Shown piece by piece: positions 60,464 to 64,000 of a DNA stretch of 64,000 nt. A program made the position numbers and the translations under genes. Source of the DNA: Marine Group I thaumarchaeote SCGC AAA799-D11. Its GTDB lineage: Archaea > Thermoproteota > Nitrososphaeria > Nitrososphaerales > Nitrosopumilaceae. Position 1 is the stretch's first letter. Every line of letters begins with the position of its first letter. Below the pieces are notes generated by a model. It ran no database searches, was not told the origin of the DNA, and saw nothing but the letters and a program-made list of their open reading frames with translations. Location: NCBI GenBank assembly GCA_000746765.1, contig JOSY01000033.1, positions 116,113 to 180,112 of the forward strand. The letters run 5' to 3'.

Positions 60464-61192
60464 TCAAACAATTTTTTCATCTAAACGTCTCTTGTCTTGT
60501 ACTGATTTAACAAAGAACAAAGAAGCTGCAACGATGCCAATTGTAAATACCGGTGCTACAAGATATACGTACTTTATGTCAAATGTAGGTAATTTCTCAT
60601 CATCTGCTTGAATTGACAAGTTTGGAATTTCTGAAATCTCAATTTTACTTAATTTGTTGGCCTGCTGTTCTACAAACCAAATATTTTCATCATCATCTAT
60701 TGTAACAAACTGTGTAAAGGATCCTGGTGTAGGGATATCTATCTCTAGGAATTCCTTATTGGTTAGATCATAGACTCCAATAGTATCTACTACGTGTTGG
60801 GCAAACCACAGATTTTGATATTTGTCAAAAACCATTCCAAAAGGAAGTGCCTCTGTGTCAGGAACGCTGATTTTTTCAAATGTCTCTAACAATGGGTTGA
60901 ATTTAGTAATTGCAGATCCTGTATGTTCTGCAATCCACAAATTGTTTTCACTGTCAAATATCATGGCCTCTGGGCCCTCAAGAGGTTCGTTAGGAATAAA
61001 CTCCCTGATCTCACTTGTTTGTACATCAATTACCCCAATCTTTCCCGAAATTGTTCCACTGTACCAAATATTATTTTCAGAGTCTAATGCAAGTGAAAAG
61101 GGTCCCGAATCCTTAGTTGGAAGTAGATACTCTGTGAATTCTGCAGTCTCTGGGTCTAATTTGAGAACTACATTACAAAAATATAATTTCAA
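60464..61192 (-). CDS. Vgb-like beta-propeller protein, apparently 5'-truncated
   Basis: The 242-aa product has four propeller blades (NNIWYSGTISGKIGVID, NNLWIAEHTGSAITKFNP, QNLWFAQHVVDTIGVYD, ENIWFVEQQANKLSKIE) like virginiamycin-B-lyase-type proteins, then a transmembrane helix (205-227) and a basic tail. It opens in the middle of a blade at a TTG with no signal peptide, though an exported propeller of six or seven blades is expected. A decayed copy is likely. Confidence 0.75.
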   Translation of the reverse strand: MKLYFCNVVLKLDPETAEFTEYLLPTKDSGPFSLALDSENNIWYSGTISGKIGVIDVQTSEIREFIPNEPLEGPEAMIFDSENNLWIAEHTGSAITKFNPLLETFEKISVPDTEALPFGMVFDKYQNLWFAQHVVDTIGVYDLTNKEFLEIDIPTPGSFTQFVTIDDDENIWFVEQQANKLSKIEISEIPNLSIQADDEKLPTFDIKYVYLVAPVFTIGIVAASLFFVKSVQDKRRLDEKIV

Positions 61193-61273
61193 GCCAATTA
61201 AAAAGACAATTCAAAACTTTAATGACATGTTTGAGTCTTTGTAGTCATCTGATTTTGCATCTTAAATAAAAAA

Positions 61274-62011
61274 TCATAGATATGAGAAAGTATCTGCAAA
61301 TCTCTCCTTGATTTTATCTGAGGTGTTTGGTTCAATTTTCTTAATGCATTCAAAGGTAAGATCTCTATTGGCTAGCTCATATTTTGGGCGAGTTCCTGGT
61401 ATTCTTTTAACCAATTCAAGTTCTACAAGATGAGTAATAGTGAGTGAAATTGTGGCAGGCGCCTTAATGGTAGACTTTTGGATATCTGTAAATGATGAAG
61501 GACCATGAAGTAGGAGAAATGAAAGAATTTTTCTACCTGTCTCCTTACGCAAGTTAATAATTAAATTAATTTCAGATGGCTTTGTATCTGGAAGGAAATA
61601 CCATGAACGACGTGAAGTACGTTTAACAATAATTTTTGCATTCTTTACCATGCTGGAAATGTAATGGCTCAATGTACCATTTGGAATTTTTGAATTTTCT
61701 TGTAATTCATTATAACATATTCCTGGGTTAGAGGTAATAATACTAAGAATTTGTTTTACCTTGGGATTGTATTTTCCATATTTTAGCAATTTTGTACACT
61801 TGTACTTGTTAAATCTCACTCCATCCATAATAAACCCTGTTGCTTCTAAAACACCATTTTTTTGGAGATCTTTGATGCGGCGATATGTGGTGCTAATTGG
61901 AATTTTACAGTCTGCACTTATCTCTGAAACTGTTTTGAATTTCTTTGTAGATTTTAGTATTTTATATGAGAATTCATCATCAAAGGAATCTAAAGTAAAT
62001 TTTTGGGCCAT
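61274..62011 (-). CDS. Transcriptional regulator with three winged-helix domains
   Basis: The 245-aa protein has three helix-turn-helix/winged domains: residues about 15-75 (SEISADCKIPISTTYRRIKDL), 85-150 (ICYNELQENSKIPNGTLSHYI) and 160-225 (TDIQKSTIKAPATISLTITHLVEL). Multi-wing regulators of this kind are frequent in thaumarchaea; targets unknown. Divergent from the htrA gene across a short AT-rich region. Confidence 0.82.
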   Translation of the reverse strand: MAQKFTLDSFDDEFSYKILKSTKKFKTVSEISADCKIPISTTYRRIKDLQKNGVLEATGFIMDGVRFNKYKCTKLLKYGKYNPKVKQILSIITSNPGICYNELQENSKIPNGTLSHYISSMVKNAKIIVKRTSRRSWYFLPDTKPSEINLIINLRKETGRKILSFLLLHGPSSFTDIQKSTIKAPATISLTITHLVELELVKRIPGTRPKYELANRDLTFECIKKIEPNTSDKIKERFADTFSYL

Positions 62012-62170
62012 ACAAAGTATATGAGTAACAAGAATTTATGCTGATCTGTATATCCGTAAAATTGTTTGTTGGTTGTACTAACTTTCGTAAACATAATAAC
62101 AATAAAAAAACAAGTTTTATTATGTATTTTTTGTTATCTACAAAAAATAATTTTTTTAAATCGATGCAAT

Positions 62171-63316
62171 ATGAATAAATTAAAAATTTCACTTAGAGGA
62201 ATGTCCATAGTTTCTGCAGTTGTGGTTATAACTGCTATTTCATCCATGTCATTCGTTTCAGGAACTATGGATGAGAAAATTGAAACTCAACCCTCTAAGA
62301 TCCTAGACTCTGTAGTAGGAGACAAATCCACTGTTAATTCCCTAGAAGATTTGTCTCTTACTCAAATTTTTGAGCAAACTGAAAATGGAATTGTAAGTAT
62401 TGCCGTGACCAAATCCCAATTGATGCAATCTAGTGGTGTTGGATCCGGCTTTGTTTACGATGGAATGGGAAATATTATTACTAATAGTCATGTTGTCGAA
62501 AATGCTAAGAGAATAATTGTAACATTCATTGATGGAAGGTCTTACAATGCAGAAATGGTTGGAAGTGATTCCTATTCTGATTTGGCGGTAATCACAATAG
62601 ATGTAGATGAATCCATACTCAATCCTTTGACTCTAGGAGATTCTGATTCTCTAAAAGTTGGAGAAGATGTGGCGGCAATTGGTAATCCATATGGATTATC
62701 CGGCTCAATGACTGCAGGAATTGTAAGTCAAATTGGCAGAGTAATTCCTGCACAAAATTCGGGATTTTCAATCCCTGATGTTATTCAAACGGATGCTGCA
62801 ATAAATCCAGGAAATTCAGGGGGGCCGTTATTGGACATGAAAGGGGATGTAATTGGGGTAACAACGGCAATTTATTCACGTGATGGAGATTTCTCAGGCG
62901 TGGGTTTTGCTATTCCTTCTAATACCGTTAGTAAAATAGTTCCTTTTTTGATTAAAGATGGCACTTACAAACATCCTTGGATTGGCATAACTAGCACCAA
63001 TATCACACCTGATCTTTCAGATATTCTGGAATTAGAAGAAGCGACAGGTATTATGATTATGAATGTAGTTAAGGATGGACCTGCAAACAAGGCTTCATTA
63101 AAAGGCTCTTCTGAGATTGTTGAAAAACACGGAATAGAGTTTACCGTTGGAGGAGATATAATTTTAGCAATTGATGATACAAAAGTCAGAAAAGTAGATG
63201 ACCTAATTTCTCACCTGCAAAAGGAAAAAATGGTCGGCGATGTTACCACACTAACAATTCTAAGAGATGGTAATATTTCCACAGTTGACATATTATTAGA
63301 GAAAAGACCCGAATAA
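62171..63316 (+). CDS. htrA: Secreted HtrA/DegP-type serine protease with PDZ domain
   Basis: ATG 62171 gives 381 aa with a signal peptide (about 1-29); a longer frame from 62066 would not have one. Trypsin-like domain: His in NIITNSHVVENA, Asp in DSYSDLAVITID and Ser in NPGNSGGPLLD. A C-terminal PDZ domain (about 275-370, HPWIGITSTNI, VKDGPANKASL, GGDIILAIDD) follows. It degrades misfolded proteins outside the membrane. Confidence 0.94.
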   Translation: MNKLKISLRGMSIVSAVVVITAISSMSFVSGTMDEKIETQPSKILDSVVGDKSTVNSLEDLSLTQIFEQTENGIVSIAVTKSQLMQSSGVGSGFVYDGMGNIITNSHVVENAKRIIVTFIDGRSYNAEMVGSDSYSDLAVITIDVDESILNPLTLGDSDSLKVGEDVAAIGNPYGLSGSMTAGIVSQIGRVIPAQNSGFSIPDVIQTDAAINPGNSGGPLLDMKGDVIGVTTAIYSRDGDFSGVGFAIPSNTVSKIVPFLIKDGTYKHPWIGITSTNITPDLSDILELEEATGIMIMNVVKDGPANKASLKGSSEIVEKHGIEFTVGGDIILAIDDTKVRKVDDLISHLQKEKMVGDVTTLTILRDGNISTVDILLEKRPE

Positions 63317-63690
63317 TGTTTTAAAAAAGGGAGAATGTTTTCGAATAAGCGTGTTAGATTTAGACGAAAACGTCTCCATACTATATTTTATTATTTGAAA
63401 TATAAGCTATTAATCGAATTCTCAAAATAATTTTTTTTATCAAACAAATTTTAATTTTTTAAAATTTAAAATCTTAGATATAACTACATACTACAATTCT
63501 TAAATTTTGTTTTTCTATAAAACAAAAATATTTTTTGAGAAAATATTGTTAATTGTTTTATTTAATCATACAATATAATTATCAAATCTGTTACAATGCT
63601 AAAACAAAATTGAAAAAAATATTTTTTTTAAAAATATTTTGTAAAATTTCTAAAGAAGAATTAAATACATTGTAAAGTTTCTCCACTCCA
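63317..63690. other. 374-bp gene-free, extremely AT-rich region
   Basis: No supported gene. It contains a small perfect hairpin AGACG-aaaa-CGTCT at 63362-63375, a possible htrA terminator, and long T/A runs. TTAAATAC at 63661-63668 is the TATA box of the following gene (23-30 bp before its ATG). Confidence 0.6.
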
Positions 63691-63915
63691 ATGCGAAAAC
63701 AATACGGATACATTCTTTCTATTGCAACAGTTGCAGTAGTTGGAATGTCCTTACTCGGAAGCACATTCACGCAAACACAAATTGCTGGACAATCTTTTGA
63801 TGCATCAAAACTTGAAACAAGTGCATTAGAAGCAATTCATCAAATGGGTGGTTTGCAGCTTGTGATGCCAGAGGCATTTGCAGAAACCGATTGCGGTACT
63901 TTCAACTCATCCTAA
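63691..63915 (+). CDS. Short secreted protein of unknown function, 74 aa
   Basis: A signal peptide (YILSIATVAVVGMSLLGSTF) is followed by a polar part (SFDASKLETSALEAIHQMGG) that ends with VMPEAFAETDCGTFNSS. MPEAFAET resembles the end of a thaumarchaeal signal-peptide-containing surface protein, so this may be a full small protein or the start of a larger protein now cut by an early stop. TATA-supported start at 63691. Confidence 0.6.
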   Translation: MRKQYGYILSIATVAVVGMSLLGSTFTQTQIAGQSFDASKLETSALEAIHQMGGLQLVMPEAFAETDCGTFNSS

Positions 63916-64000
63916 AACCCTACAATACATCAAAAATGATGCAATGTTGATTAATGATTCATAATTTTCTGATATTCTCTCATATCTTATTGCCATCTTT

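Noticed and set aside
1..64000. CRISPR arrays
   Set aside because: No regularly spaced direct repeats with unique spacers were seen on reading; the short repeats found are two-copy or operator repeats.

Overview
The window is AT-rich archaeal DNA from an ammonia-oxidising thaumarchaeon (Nitrososphaerota), most like the marine genus Nitrosopumilus. The support is the combination of a Vps4-type CdvC ATPase with ESCRT-III-like neighbours, a large secreted multicopper oxidase and several membrane-anchored cupredoxins, F420-type flavoenzymes, an iron-alcohol dehydrogenase that fits the thaumarchaeal malonic semialdehyde reductase of the 3-hydroxypropionate/4-hydroxybutyrate cycle, pyruvoyl arginine decarboxylase, eL40, and TATA boxes about 25 bp before many start codons (leaderless genes). 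No amo gene lies in the window. Identification is by reading the sequence; no database search was run.

Layout. 1-2.4 kb: Cdv/ESCRT operon on the minus strand. 2.5-10.5 kb: TrmB-like regulator, RidA, multicopper oxidase, dicarboxylate symporter, tiny Cys-rich proteins, F420/FMN split-barrel protein, DUF3179 protein, DoxX. 10.5-13.8 kb: DHH phosphoesterase with a lysine-rich tail, citrate synthase, small unknowns. 14.0-15.0 kb: a complete IS5-like insertion sequence with an 8-bp target duplication, just upstream of a cupredoxin gene. 16-22.4 kb: uvrC-uvrA-uvrB. 22.4-40 kb: core metabolism (luciferase-like oxidoreductase, malonic semialdehyde reductase, glycerate kinase, MBL exonuclease, purN, folD, 5-formyl-THF cyclo-ligase, purD, ileS, ferritin/Dps-like protein, sucCD, eL40).

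40.1-42.8 kb is the most unusual part. A tRNA-Val(CAC) with an apparently interrupted variable region is followed by a roughly 2.6-kb, less AT-rich island. The island is bounded by a 10-bp copy of the tRNA 3' end and by two 31-nt hairpins of identical architecture whose arms differ by compensatory changes. Its cargo is an HxlR-type regulator divergent from a Cys-rich mini-protein and two membrane proteins, plus a RelB/RelE-like toxin-antitoxin pair with three tandem 10-bp operator repeats and near-identical hairpins on both sides.

43-49 kb: pyrophosphatase, UBP-type zinc finger protein, oligoendopeptidase F, secreted unknowns, arginine decarboxylase. 49.3-53.1 kb: tRNA-Thr(TGT) followed by a tyrosine integrase, a winged-helix protein, two micro zinc proteins and a HUH-type replication-initiator-like protein: a probable integrated element. 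53.3-63.9 kb: a uspA gene broken by one in-frame stop, secreted and membrane proteins, a second insertion sequence again directly upstream of a cupredoxin gene, a three-gene cupredoxin/PEF-anchored surface operon, a 5'-truncated Vgb-like propeller, a three-winged-helix regulator and a secreted HtrA protease.

The genes point to an autotrophic, copper-dependent cell with a Cdv division machinery and bacterial-type nucleotide excision repair. Two tRNA-linked insertions and two transposons interrupt the core gene order.
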